This document shows, in pieces, positions 6,846 through 14,564 of a DNA stretch of 25,051 bases. Made by a program: the position numbers and the translations under genes. Origin of the DNA: JAFTYR01 sp964571375 (GTDB lineage: Bacteria; Pseudomonadota; Gammaproteobacteria; Burkholderiales; Burkholderiaceae_F); the NCBI GenBank assembly GCA_964571375.1, contig CAZNBL010000018.1, positions 1 to 25,051 on the forward strand. The letters run 5' to 3'. The notes beneath the pieces were generated by a model. It did no database searches. It saw nothing but the letters and a program-made list of their open reading frames with translations, and was not told where the DNA came from. How positions within the stretch are numbered: the stretch's first letter is position 1; every line of letters begins with the position of its first letter.

Positions 6846-8318
6846 TTAATCGCTGTTGTTCTTATCTTTATCTGCGCCGGTTTCGACTTTACAGACAATA
6901 TCCGGCATAGAGAGAACGCGCAGTTCTCTCTGTGCGTACGGAATATTGATGCCTGCCTTATCAAATTCACGCAGGAAGGCTCTCGAGATATCCGAGCGCA
7001 GTGTCGAAGTACCCTTGCCCGGATCCGGAACCCAGAAATAAGCCGTGAGATCAATACCGTCGTCGCCGAAGTTGGTAAGACGGGTAAAGGGTGCAGGATT
7101 GCTCATAACACGCGGCTGAGCGCGGACAATGCTGTTCATCAGTTCGATAACGGCATCGACGTCCGAAGAATAGTCGACGCTGATTGTCACTGTTGCACGG
7201 CCCGGACCCTGCAGATAGGAGGTATTGACGACGTTGCTCACCACAAAGGATTCGTTCGGAATAATGGTGACCGATCCGTTGTACTGGCGGATAACGGTGT
7301 AGCGGGTCTTGATATCCTGAACAATACCTTCGATGCCGGCAACCTTGACCATGTCGCCGATCTTGATACTGCGGTCAAGCAGGATAATGAAGCCGCTGAC
7401 GTAGTTGCTGGCGATCTTCTGCAAACCGAAACCCAAGCCCACACCGATCGCACCGCCGAATACGCCGAGAATCGTGATGTCGATACCGACGGAAGAGAGG
7501 CCGACAAGGATGGCGATGAACGCCAGAACGATCTTAAGGAGGCGAATCAGAACGACACGAAGATTGCTCTGAACTTTAGGCAGAGACCAGATCCAGCGCT
7601 CTGCAATCTGACCGAGCCACTTGGCGATAAAAAGTGCCAGCGTGATGGTAAAGACAGCCATGCCGATCGACCAAATCGAGACACTTTCTTTACCGATCGG
7701 AATAGAGGTGGTTTTAAGGAATTCAACGAACTTCGGAAGAATGCCGACGATCTGCAGTGCGACCATTGTCCAGATCGAGAAGACCAGAGCGTTGTCGACA
7801 CCTTTGGAGAAATTGAGGCCCTTGATCGTACGGTGCAGTGCGAAGACTGTGAGACGAACGATGACGTAGGCTTCGCAGATGAGCCAAGCGATCGATTCAA
7901 GCGGCAGATGGTGATCGGGCAGAAGACCCAATGCGCGGCAGGCAAACGCCGAGAGCGCCAGGAACAGCATGGCAAAGCATGCCCAGCTCATCTGCATGAA
8001 GAGCTTTAAGAACGGATAGTTCTTACGGTTGTCTTCTTCTTCTTTGGAAAGGGGCGCGATATCCGGAAGCTTTTCGTCGACAGCCTTGTTGACGGCTTCA
8101 ATCAGGTGTTTGTTGCGAATCCAGCGCAGCAGAATTGCAGTGACAATCCAGCTGCCGAGAATCGAAGCCACGATACAGGCGATCTGCCAGTAAACAACCG
8201 GCAGGTTGAGCCCTTGCTGAAACATCAGAATAAGCTGATCAAGGATGGCGCTGTCGCCCGCAAGCAGTTCTTCTGCTGTGTGTTCAGCCTGGCTGATGGT
8301 ATTGATGTCTGAGGCCAT
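6846..8318 (-). CDS. MscS-family mechanosensitive ion channel
   Basis: 490-residue inner-membrane protein. About six hydrophobic segments (near 41-64, 106-130, 140-162, 177-197, 215-236, 255-274) precede the hallmark pore helix at about 282-310: GVFGGAIGVGLGFGLQKIAS, then GFIILLDRSIKIGD. The MscS beta domain follows (about 312-370, with IIPNESFV at 352-359) and the alpha/beta C-terminal domain after that. It is longer than plain MscS, like the larger channels with extra N-terminal helices. Such channels release solutes on hypo-osmotic shock. AAGGAG overlaps the tolA stop, with only nine bases between the genes, so it is very likely co-transcribed and coupled with tolA. Confidence 0.9.
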   Translation of the reverse strand: MASDINTISQAEHTAEELLAGDSAILDQLILMFQQGLNLPVVYWQIACIVASILGSWIVTAILLRWIRNKHLIEAVNKAVDEKLPDIAPLSKEEEDNRKNYPFLKLFMQMSWACFAMLFLALSAFACRALGLLPDHHLPLESIAWLICEAYVIVRLTVFALHRTIKGLNFSKGVDNALVFSIWTMVALQIVGILPKFVEFLKTTSIPIGKESVSIWSIGMAVFTITLALFIAKWLGQIAERWIWSLPKVQSNLRVVLIRLLKIVLAFIAILVGLSSVGIDITILGVFGGAIGVGLGFGLQKIASNYVSGFIILLDRSIKIGDMVKVAGIEGIVQDIKTRYTVIRQYNGSVTIIPNESFVVSNVVNTSYLQGPGRATVTISVDYSSDVDAVIELMNSIVRAQPRVMSNPAPFTRLTNFGDDGIDLTAYFWVPDPGKGTSTLRSDISRAFLREFDKAGINIPYAQRELRVLSMPDIVCKVETGADKDKNNSD

Positions 8319-8327
8319 AAAACTCCT

Positions 8328-9551
8328 TTACCTCGTTGTAGGATCCACAGGATCGAAATTAAGAATAATGCTGCGCGGCACGTCGCCGGTATCCGGTTTC
8401 GGGAACGGATCGCACTTCAAAATAGCGCGTTCGACGGCTGCGTCAAAAGCAGTGAGACCGCTGGTCTTCATAAGTTTGGGTCTGCCGCTCTGCATGCCGT
8501 TTCGAAGCAGTCTGACTTCGAAAGAAGCGACAAACTGTCCGGATTTTGCGGATGCCGGCGGATTGAACGTAATGTTCGGTCGTACGCAGGAGACGATACG
8601 GTTGATGTACTGAGCTCTCTGCATCGTTGTCATGGAACCGCCGCTTTGGCTGACGGCACTGCTCGACTGACCGGCAAGACGGCTCAGCATTTCGCGTCGT
8701 CTCTGCGCGGCTTCGGCGGCAGCCTTCTTCTCGGCTTCTCGCTTGCGTGCAAGTTCGGCCTGAGCTTCGCGCTTCTTGCGAAGTTCTTCTTCGCGGCGCT
8801 TCTTCTCTTCGGCTATCTTCTTTTCACGCTCGGCAGCCTGACGCTTGAGTTCTTCGGCTTCTTTACGCTTCTTCTCTTCAAGCTTCTTCTGCTCTTCGAG
8901 TCTCTTGAGCTCGGCCTGCTTGGCAAGTTCCGCTTTGCGGCGCTCTTCTGCCTGTCGTGCTTCTTCCTCTTTTCGCTTGGCTTCGAGAAGCTTCTGTTCC
9001 TCTTCTTTCTTCTTCTGAACTTCTCTGTCGAGTCTTTCCTGAACAATGTCAGGATTATCGAGCAGGTTGGTTCGGCGTGCGAGATCGGTAGAGGCTACAG
9101 GAGGCGGAGGAGGTACCGGCTCGGGAGTCGGTTCGGGTTCCGGTTGCGGAGCAGGTTCCGGNNNNNNNNNNNNNNNNNNNNNNNNNNNNNNNNNNNNNNN
9201 NNNNNNNNNNNNNNNNNNNNNNNNNNNNNNNNNNNNNNNNNNNNNNNNNNNNNNNNNNNNNGGTTCCGGTTGCGGAGCAGGTTCCGGCTCGGGCTCAGGT
9301 TCCGGTTCCGGTTCCGGCTCAGGGGCTGGTTCGGGCTTCGGAGCTTCTGCCGGTACGGCATCTCCCGGAGCATTCCAAAGTTCGGCGTAAACCGGTCCCA
9401 TCGGCTGCGCCTTCCACTGAATCGAAATGAAGAGCATCGCAAAGAGTGCCGTGTGCGCGATCAGCGCAAGCAGAAACGAGACTCCGAGTTGCGAACGTTC
9501 TTCTTTTCCGTTCGGTGTGTTGGGCGAAGAGTTGGATGAGAACTTTGTCAT
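8328..9551 (-). CDS. tolA: TolA, envelope-spanning protein of the Tol-Pal system (contains assembly gap)
   Basis: Inner-membrane protein that links TolQR to the outer membrane. One N-terminal membrane helix (about 23-45, with an SFLLALIAH core) is followed by a Pro-Glu repeat linker starting near 71. Then comes a long charged coiled coil rich in K, E, R and A, and a C-terminal domain in the last 101 residues that fits TolA domain III. That domain has two cysteines (322 and 380 in the gapped numbering) that could form its disulphide. The Pro-Glu linker contains 100 N, so true length and residue numbers after it are unknown. The ATG overlaps the tolR stop (ATGA). TonB is the alternative, but the tolQR neighbours and long helix favour TolA. 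Confidence 0.88.
   Translation of the reverse strand: MTKFSSNSSPNTPNGKEERSQLGVSFLLALIAHTALFAMLFISIQWKAQPMGPVYAELWNAPGDAVPAEAPKPEPAPEPEPEPEPEPEPEPAPQPEXXXXXXXXXXXXXXXXXXXXXXXXXXXXXXXXXXPEPAPQPEPEPTPEPVPPPPPVASTDLARRTNLLDNPDIVQERLDREVQKKKEEEQKLLEAKRKEEEARQAEERRKAELAKQAELKRLEEQKKLEEKKRKEAEELKRQAAEREKKIAEEKKRREEELRKKREAQAELARKREAEKKAAAEAAQRRREMLSRLAGQSSSAVSQSGGSMTTMQRAQYINRIVSCVRPNITFNPPASAKSGQFVASFEVRLLRNGMQSGRPKLMKTSGLTAFDAAVERAILKCDPFPKPDTGDVPRSIILNFDPVDPTTR
9136..9161 (-). repeat. 26-bp direct repeat, left of the gap
   Basis: Identical to 9262-9287 on the other side of the N run. It codes for Pro-Glu-Pro-Ala-Pro-Gln type repeats of the TolA linker. Confidence 0.9.
9162..9261. other. Assembly gap (100 N) inside tolA
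   Basis: Exactly 100 N, the usual placeholder for a gap of unknown size. It falls in the Pro-Glu repeat coding region. The reading frame continues across it, because the flanking repeats are 126 bases apart. Confidence 0.98.
9262..9287 (-). repeat. 26-bp direct repeat, right of the gap
   Basis: Identical to 9136-9161. Further shorter copies of GGTTCCGG and GGCTCGGG units continue to about 9330 and code for more Pro-Glu repeats. Confidence 0.9.
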
Positions 9552-9967
9552 TTGCCACCCGATTCAACTTTGAGAGACAAGCCGATACGATGAATGTCGG
9601 CTTTCTGAAGCTGCTTCATGACATTGATGACTTTTTCGTACGGAACGGTCTTGTCGGCGGCAATAACGACAGGGACCTGTTCACGGCCCTTCTGCATGGA
9701 GTGAACCGTAGCAACCAGAGCCGGGAAATCCACCGGAGTGCGGTTTCCGTCGGCTCGTACCGAGAGGGAACCGTCGGGTGCGACGATTACTTCGACGACC
9801 TTATCGGGGGCTCGCGAAGCGCTGTGAACGCTCGGCAGATCCACCAGTGAAGGATTGACGTACGGAGCTGCCACCATAAGGATGACGACCAGCACGAGCA
9901 TGACGTCGATATAAGGAACGACGTTCATCTCGGCCAAAAGCCGTCTTCTTCTGCTGTTGCGTGCCAT
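9548..9967 (-). CDS. tolR: TolR, ExbD/TolR-family protein
   Basis: 139 residues, normal for TolR, which works with TolQ as a proton-driven motor acting on TolA in the inner membrane. A basic N-terminus (MARNSRRRR) precedes the single membrane helix at about 15-35, which holds the essential aspartate (D21 in VVPYIDVMLVLVVILMV). A periplasmic domain follows (about 45-139). AAGGAG lies six bases before the ATG. tolQ ends nine bases upstream, and tolA starts inside its stop codon. Confidence 0.95.
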   Translation of the reverse strand: MARNSRRRRLLAEMNVVPYIDVMLVLVVILMVAAPYVNPSLVDLPSVHSASRAPDKVVEVIVAPDGSLSVRADGNRTPVDFPALVATVHSMQKGREQVPVVIAADKTVPYEKVINVMKQLQKADIHRIGLSLKVESGGK

Positions 9968-9976
9968 GGTGACTCC

Positions 9977-10657
9977 TTAGGCCTGACGGTTCAGGATGTT
10001 CTGGAATTCTTCCATGAAGCTTTCATACTGGTTGGCCAGACGGTCCAAAGAGTAGGAGAAGCGGTTGTAGCCGATTACGGCCGGAATAGCGGCGAACAGA
10101 CCGATAGCTGTGGCTACCAGTGCTTCGGCAATACCCGGGGCGACAACGGCAAGAGAGGCGCTTTCGAGGTTGCTCAGGCCTGTGAAGGCATCCATGATGC
10201 CCCAGACCGTACCGAAAAGACCGATGTAGGGGGAGACGGAACCGACGGTAGCAAGAAGGCTCAGACCCGATTCAAGGCCGTCGAGCTCTCTCTGATAGCG
10301 GGCGCGCATAGCTCGTGCTACGGAATCGATGATGCCGAAAGTGCCGTGCGGGCGGTTTTCCTTAGCGCCGTGAGTGCGCAGGAATTCGGTCATGCCGGAG
10401 TAGAAGATACCTTCCATGCTGCCGACGGAACCGCGGCGTTCGCTTGCTTTTTCGTAGAGTGCGTTAAGGTCGGAGCCGCCCCAGAAACGGCGGTCGAAGT
10501 CACGGGCTTCCTTGCGGGCTTTGCTGATCTGGAAGAATTTCTGGAAGATTACTGTCCAGCTGGCCAGAGAGAAGATGACAAGGATCGCCAGAACGATTTT
10601 GACGACGATGCCGGCCTGTGTAATCAAAGTCAGGATGGATAAGTCGGTTGTTTCCAT
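9977..10657 (-). CDS. tolQ: TolQ, MotA/TolQ/ExbB proton channel protein
   Basis: 226 residues (E. coli TolQ has 230). Three membrane helices are seen at about 16-37, 130-157 and 168-190, with a large cytoplasmic loop between the first two. The conserved block GSVSPYIGLFGTVWGIMDAF and the third-helix segment GIAEALVATAIGLFAAIPAV are characteristic of TolQ. With TolR it converts proton flow into movement of TolA. It lies 50 bases after ybgC; AAAGG stands a little before the ATG. Confidence 0.97.
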   Translation of the reverse strand: METTDLSILTLITQAGIVVKIVLAILVIFSLASWTVIFQKFFQISKARKEARDFDRRFWGGSDLNALYEKASERRGSVGSMEGIFYSGMTEFLRTHGAKENRPHGTFGIIDSVARAMRARYQRELDGLESGLSLLATVGSVSPYIGLFGTVWGIMDAFTGLSNLESASLAVVAPGIAEALVATAIGLFAAIPAVIGYNRFSYSLDRLANQYESFMEEFQNILNRQA

Positions 10658-10707
10658 GGTTTCGGACCTTTGCAGTTCTTAAATTTTTGTTTTGGATACT
10701 TGATTGA

Positions 10708-11112
10708 TCAGGCGCCCAATTGCTCGAGCAGTGTCTGCGGCATAGCTGCAGGACGCATGGTTTCGGCATTGAGGCAGCCGCATCGTACTTCGGCGTGAAC
10801 AAGTACCTCGTCGCCTCTCATCACGTCCTGAATGAAGGTGAGAGAAGCTTTTCGGACATCTCCGAGCGAGCATCGGACGGTCAGAGCATCGTCGAGAAGA
10901 GCCGGTTTGCGGTATCGGGCGCTGACATCGGCAACGACGAAAATCATGCCGAGTTCGGTACGCATTTTCTTCTGTTCCCAGCCGAGGCTGCGCAGCCACT
11001 CGGTGCGGGCTCTTTCCAGAAATCTTAAGTAGTTGGCGTAGTAGACGACGCCGGCCGCATCCGTATCTTCGTAGTACACACGTACGGGCCAATCAAAATG
11101 ATTTTTATCCAT
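10708..11112 (-). CDS. ybgC: YbgC-family acyl-CoA thioesterase (Tol-Pal associated)
   Basis: 134-residue hot-dog-fold thioesterase that hydrolyses acyl-CoA in the cytoplasm, and the usual first gene of tol-pal operons. The signature VYYEDTDAAGVVYYANYL lies at 12-29, with D18 at the position of the catalytic aspartate known from E. coli YbgC. HFDWPVRVYYEDTD is a normal start. No clear Shine-Dalgarno precedes the ATG; a TATACT -10 box lies 26 bases upstream, so the leader is short. It opens the ybgC-tolQRA-mscS operon. Confidence 0.95.
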   Translation of the reverse strand: MDKNHFDWPVRVYYEDTDAAGVVYYANYLRFLERARTEWLRSLGWEQKKMRTELGMIFVVADVSARYRKPALLDDALTVRCSLGDVRKASLTFIQDVMRGDEVLVHAEVRCGCLNAETMRPAAMPQTLLEQLGA

Positions 11113-11137
11113 AATTCAATCGCGGTGAAGCTGAGCG

Positions 11138-11143
11138 AGTATA
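11138..11143 (-). promoter_or_regulatory. Probable -10 box of the ybgC-tol operon
   Basis: TATACT on the minus strand, five of six matches to TATAAT. The -35 region at 17-18 bases spacing (AAGGTC/CAAGGT) is poor. One arm of the 11-bp inverted repeat (11148-11158) lies directly within the spacer, so a protein bound there would meet RNA polymerase. Confidence 0.4.
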
Positions 11144-11147
11144 ACGA

Positions 11148-11206
11148 CAATTATTGAATAGACCTTGATTTTGCACTTTTTTGAGTACGGACAACTTCAA
11201 TAATTG
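11148..11206. repeat. Perfect 11-bp inverted repeat between divergent operons
   Basis: CAATTATTGAA at 11148-11158 and TTCAATAATTG at 11196-11206 are exact reverse complements 37 bases apart, in the 225-base gap between ybgC and the ABC importer. The rest of the gap (11207-11337) contains a weak TTCGGG/CCCGAA stem (11238-11261), a TATAAA at 11274 with no good -35 box, and the AAGGAG of the next gene. Confidence 0.6.
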
Positions 11207-11337
11207 CGTGGAAAATTAAAATTTTACAATCGGTCGCTTCGGGTGCCGTAAGGGTCCCGAAAGGTTAGGCCGATATAAAGTAATCAAACGGGATGAAGAT
11301 ACCCTGAAATCTCGGAAAAAAGCAGGAAGGAGCAGGT

Positions 11338-13590
11338 TTGGCGAAGTATTCAGCATCGGTTTTCATGCGGGCGGCAGTTTTGGTCTCCGTGTGCGCGGCT
11401 TTTGCCGGGTGCGACTATACGCCGAACGCTGTGCGCAGCGCCCCGGAGCTTGCGTCCAACACGCTCTTTACGCCTTTTTCCGGCCGCAGTCCTAAGCATC
11501 TTGATCCGACAAGTTCATATTCGAGCGACGAGACTCCGTATACCTACAGTATTTACGAGCCCCTCTATCAGTACCACTACCTCAAGCGTCCGTACGAACT
11601 GATTGCCAGAGCGGCCGAACGCGTGGTCGAGCCGGTTTATTTCGACAGCAGAGGCAATATTCTTCCGTCGGATGCGGCCTCCGACGCGATTGCGCTGAGC
11701 GTCTATGAGATTCCGATCAAAAAGGGGATTCTTTTTGCGCCGCACCCGGCTTTTGCCAAAGATACCGAGGGTCGGTTTCTCTATCACAATCTCAGCGAAG
11801 ACGAGGTACGCGACCTCAGAAATCCTTTGGATCTCAAAGAGAAGGGAACGCGCGAACTGACGGCCGAGGATTATGTTTATTCGATCAAACGCCTGGCAAG
11901 TCCCAGAGTGATCTCACCGATTTTCGGTACGATGTCGGCGTATCTGCCGGGCTTAAAGGACTATGCGGCTGAGCTTCGCCGTTTCGACAAGCATCTCAGA
12001 AGCGCGGTCTCTCCGACCGACCGCGACCTTCCGTGGCTTGATCTCAGAGTACTTCCGCTCGCCGGCGTCACGGCTCCCGAAAAACATCTGCTTCGTATCG
12101 AAGTCAGAGGAAAGTATCCGCAGTTCTCCAACTGGCTCTCGATGACTTTCTTTGCTCCCGTTCCATGGGAAGCGGAGAAGTTCTACAGCCAGAAGGGGAT
12201 GGCCCGCAACAATCTTTCTCTTAACTATTGGCCGGTCGGAACCGGTCCCTATCGGCTCGTAGAATCGATAGAAAACAGGCGTCACGTGATGGAGCGCAAT
12301 CCGCTCTTTCGAACTACGGAACTCTATCCCTGCAGCGGGGAAAAGGATGATTTGAGAAGAGGGTTCCTTGCGGACTGCGGAAAACCTGTTCCTTTTATCG
12401 ACCGCATTGAGATTTCGGCCGAAAGGGAAGGTGTACCGCTTGCCGCTAAATTCCTGCAGGGGTACTACGATTCGCCTGAGATCGAGCGGCTCGATAACGG
12501 TCAGGGCTTTTTGATCGGTATGGCCGACAGCCCGGAAAAAGAAAAGGAATACCGGGAAAAGAAGCTGCAGTTTCCGCAGACCGTCGAAGCCAGCAATACG
12601 TATTTCGGGTTCAATTGGCTTGATCCGGTCGTAGGCGAGGGCGGCAGTCCGGAGCAGCGCGAGAAGAACCGCAAGCTGCGTCAGGCGATTTCGATCGCGA
12701 TGGATTGGGAAGAGTATGTACAGATCTTCCAAAAAGGAATGGCGACACCGGCGCACGGTCCGCTTCCTCCCGGCATCTTCGGTTATGACGAGGACGGTGC
12801 GGCCGCATTTAATCCCTATGTTTACGATCGTCTCTGCGACGGCAGTATCCGCCGTAAATCTCTCGATGAAGCCAAAAAGCTTTTGGCTGAAGCCGGCTAC
12901 CCCGACGGACGAAGTTTCGAGACCGGCAAGCCGCTGGTGTTGAATCTGGATTTTCAGGCGGCGGCAACTCCGAGTACCAGAGGAGTCCTTTCTTGGTATC
13001 AGAAGCAGTTTGCCAAACTCGGTATTCAGCTCAATATCCGTGCAACCGACTACAATCGCTTCCAGGACAAAGTGATTCACGGCGGCCATCAGCTGTTCCT
13101 TTGGGGATGGCTTGCGGATTATCCGGATGCGGAAAACTTCCTGTTCCTGCTTTACGGACCGAATGCGAAGTCTCTGACGGGAGGTGCCGGGGAAAATGCG
13201 GCCAATTACCGCAACCCCGAATACGACCGTCTCTTTAACCGTCTGCGGTACATGAACGACGGAGACGAGAAGAAGGCGACGGTAGAGAAGCTGATCCGTA
13301 TCGTGCAGAAGGATGCACCCTGGACATTCGGTTATTTCCCGACCAGTGCCGCGGCTTATCAGCAGTGGGTGCATAACGGCAAACCCACTCAGATTGTGCG
13401 CAATCACATTCAGTACTTGCGGCTCGAGCCCGAAGTTCGTGCAAAAGCCGTGCATGACTGGAACCGACCGATTTTGTGGCCGATTGCTCTGATCGGAGGA
13501 TTGCTGGCAGCCGCCGTTTATCCGATGGTTCGTCTCTATCGCCGAAGAGAACGTCTGACGGCGTCCGGAAAAGAATGGAGGAAACAATGA
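11338..13590 (+). CDS. Family 5 peptide-type ABC importer substrate-binding lipoprotein with C-terminal membrane anchor
   Basis: 750-residue extracytoplasmic solute receptor of the peptide/nickel/opine class (SBP_bac_5). The N-terminus is a lipoprotein signal with lipobox FAGC, so Cys25 would be lipidated. Family-like stretches include LDPTSSYSSDETPYTYSIYE, ELTAEDYVYSIKRL, LRQAISIAMDWEEY, LLAEAGYPDG and the late LFLWGWLADYPDAENF. It is much longer than the usual 500-600 residues, and a hydrophobic helix at about 711-732 followed by RRRER would anchor its C-terminus in the inner membrane, which is unusual. The start is TTG with AAGGAG well placed. Its stop overlaps the next gene's ATG. The substrate cannot be read; peptide is the default guess. 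Confidence 0.88.
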   Translation: MAKYSASVFMRAAVLVSVCAAFAGCDYTPNAVRSAPELASNTLFTPFSGRSPKHLDPTSSYSSDETPYTYSIYEPLYQYHYLKRPYELIARAAERVVEPVYFDSRGNILPSDAASDAIALSVYEIPIKKGILFAPHPAFAKDTEGRFLYHNLSEDEVRDLRNPLDLKEKGTRELTAEDYVYSIKRLASPRVISPIFGTMSAYLPGLKDYAAELRRFDKHLRSAVSPTDRDLPWLDLRVLPLAGVTAPEKHLLRIEVRGKYPQFSNWLSMTFFAPVPWEAEKFYSQKGMARNNLSLNYWPVGTGPYRLVESIENRRHVMERNPLFRTTELYPCSGEKDDLRRGFLADCGKPVPFIDRIEISAEREGVPLAAKFLQGYYDSPEIERLDNGQGFLIGMADSPEKEKEYREKKLQFPQTVEASNTYFGFNWLDPVVGEGGSPEQREKNRKLRQAISIAMDWEEYVQIFQKGMATPAHGPLPPGIFGYDEDGAAAFNPYVYDRLCDGSIRRKSLDEAKKLLAEAGYPDGRSFETGKPLVLNLDFQAAATPSTRGVLSWYQKQFAKLGIQLNIRATDYNRFQDKVIHGGHQLFLWGWLADYPDAENFLFLLYGPNAKSLTGGAGENAANYRNPEYDRLFNRLRYMNDGDEKKATVEKLIRIVQKDAPWTFGYFPTSAAAYQQWVHNGKPTQIVRNHIQYLRLEPEVRAKAVHDWNRPILWPIALIGGLLAAAVYPMVRLYRRRERLTASGKEWRKQ

Positions 13591-14564
13591 TCCGCTATAT
13601 TTTCCGCCGGCTCGTCTACGGCTTCTTTATCCTGGTCGGCGTCAATTTGCTTACCTTTGCGCTGTTCTTTGCGGTCAATACGCCCGACGATATGGCGCGC
13701 CTTAATATCGGCGGCAAGCGGGTGACTGCCGAAGCGATTGCCGATTGGAAGGAAAGCCGCGGATATAACAAGCCGCTCCTTTGGAACGAGTCGGCTGAGG
13801 GCGTATCCAAAGCCACCGACACGATTTTCTGGCAGCACAGTGCGCGGCTTTTTGTCGGAGACTTCGGCGCCTCGGATTCGGGACGCGATATCGGCTATGA
13901 AATCAAAACCCGGATGTGGCCGTCGCTCGCTTTGGCTCTTCCGACGTTTTTGCTCGGCGTGATTGTGATTGTGGTGTTTTCTCTGATGCTGGTCTTTTTC
14001 AGGCGGACCAGGGTTGAAACCGCCGGTATCGTGACCGCAGTGGTTCTGATGTCGGTTTCATCGCTCTTTTACATCATTTTCGGACAATGGCTTTTCTCTA
14101 AAGTACTAAAGCTTTTTCCGATTTCCGGGTTCGAATCGGGCGCAGCGATGGTGTCGTTCCTGGCGCTTCCTGTTGCGATCGGTGTCTTCTCCCGTATCGG
14201 CGGCGACTGTCTGCTTTACCGCTCGATGTTCCTTGAAGAAATCAATAAAGATTACGTCAGAACGGCGCGCTCCAAAGGATTGTCTGAGGGCGCGGTACTT
14301 CTGCGTCATGTGCTCCGCAATGCCAGTCTGCCTCTGCTGACTTCGACGATTGCCGTGATCCCGATGCTGTTTATGGGCTCTCTTATCATGGAGAGCTTTT
14401 TCGGTATTCCGGGGCTCGGCAGTTACACGATCGACGCAATCAACTCTCAGGACTTTGCCATTGTCCGTACCATGGTTTTTGTCGGAACGGCGCTTTACAT
14501 CGTCGGTCTGATTCTGACGGATATTGCTTATACCCTGGCCGACCCGAGGATTCGACTGAAATGA
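13587..14564 (+). CDS. ABC importer permease, OppB/DppB type
   Basis: 325-residue inner-membrane permease. The opening MIRYIFRRLVYGFFILVGVN is typical of OppB/DppB. About six membrane helices are visible (11-30, 113-137, 146-170, 187-203, 250-272, 292-312). The EAA loop that contacts the ATPase is at about 222-246 (DYVRTARSKGLSEGAVLLRH). The loop after the first helix is short on family features but rich in charge (about 32-105). The ATG at 13587 has GGAGG five bases upstream and overlaps the previous stop as ATGA, so it is preferred over an in-frame ATG at 13476 inside the previous gene. Confidence 0.93.
   Translation: MIRYIFRRLVYGFFILVGVNLLTFALFFAVNTPDDMARLNIGGKRVTAEAIADWKESRGYNKPLLWNESAEGVSKATDTIFWQHSARLFVGDFGASDSGRDIGYEIKTRMWPSLALALPTFLLGVIVIVVFSLMLVFFRRTRVETAGIVTAVVLMSVSSLFYIIFGQWLFSKVLKLFPISGFESGAAMVSFLALPVAIGVFSRIGGDCLLYRSMFLEEINKDYVRTARSKGLSEGAVLLRHVLRNASLPLLTSTIAVIPMLFMGSLIMESFFGIPGLGSYTIDAINSQDFAIVRTMVFVGTALYIVGLILTDIAYTLADPRIRLK

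Noticed and set aside
9100..9330. Regular short repeats that could suggest a CRISPR array or minisatellite
   Set aside because: They are in frame, encode Pro-Glu pairs in TolA and have no unique spacers.
11223..11279. TTTACA (11223) and TATAAA (11274) as the ABC importer promoter
   Set aside because: The boxes are 45 bases apart, far outside sigma-70 spacing, and no alternative -35 box is convincing.
11953..13587. 544-codon open frame antisense to the ABC receptor gene
   Set aside because: Same cause as above: the sense gene is well supported and overlaps its operon partner; the antisense protein is low-complexity in basic residues with no recognisable domain.
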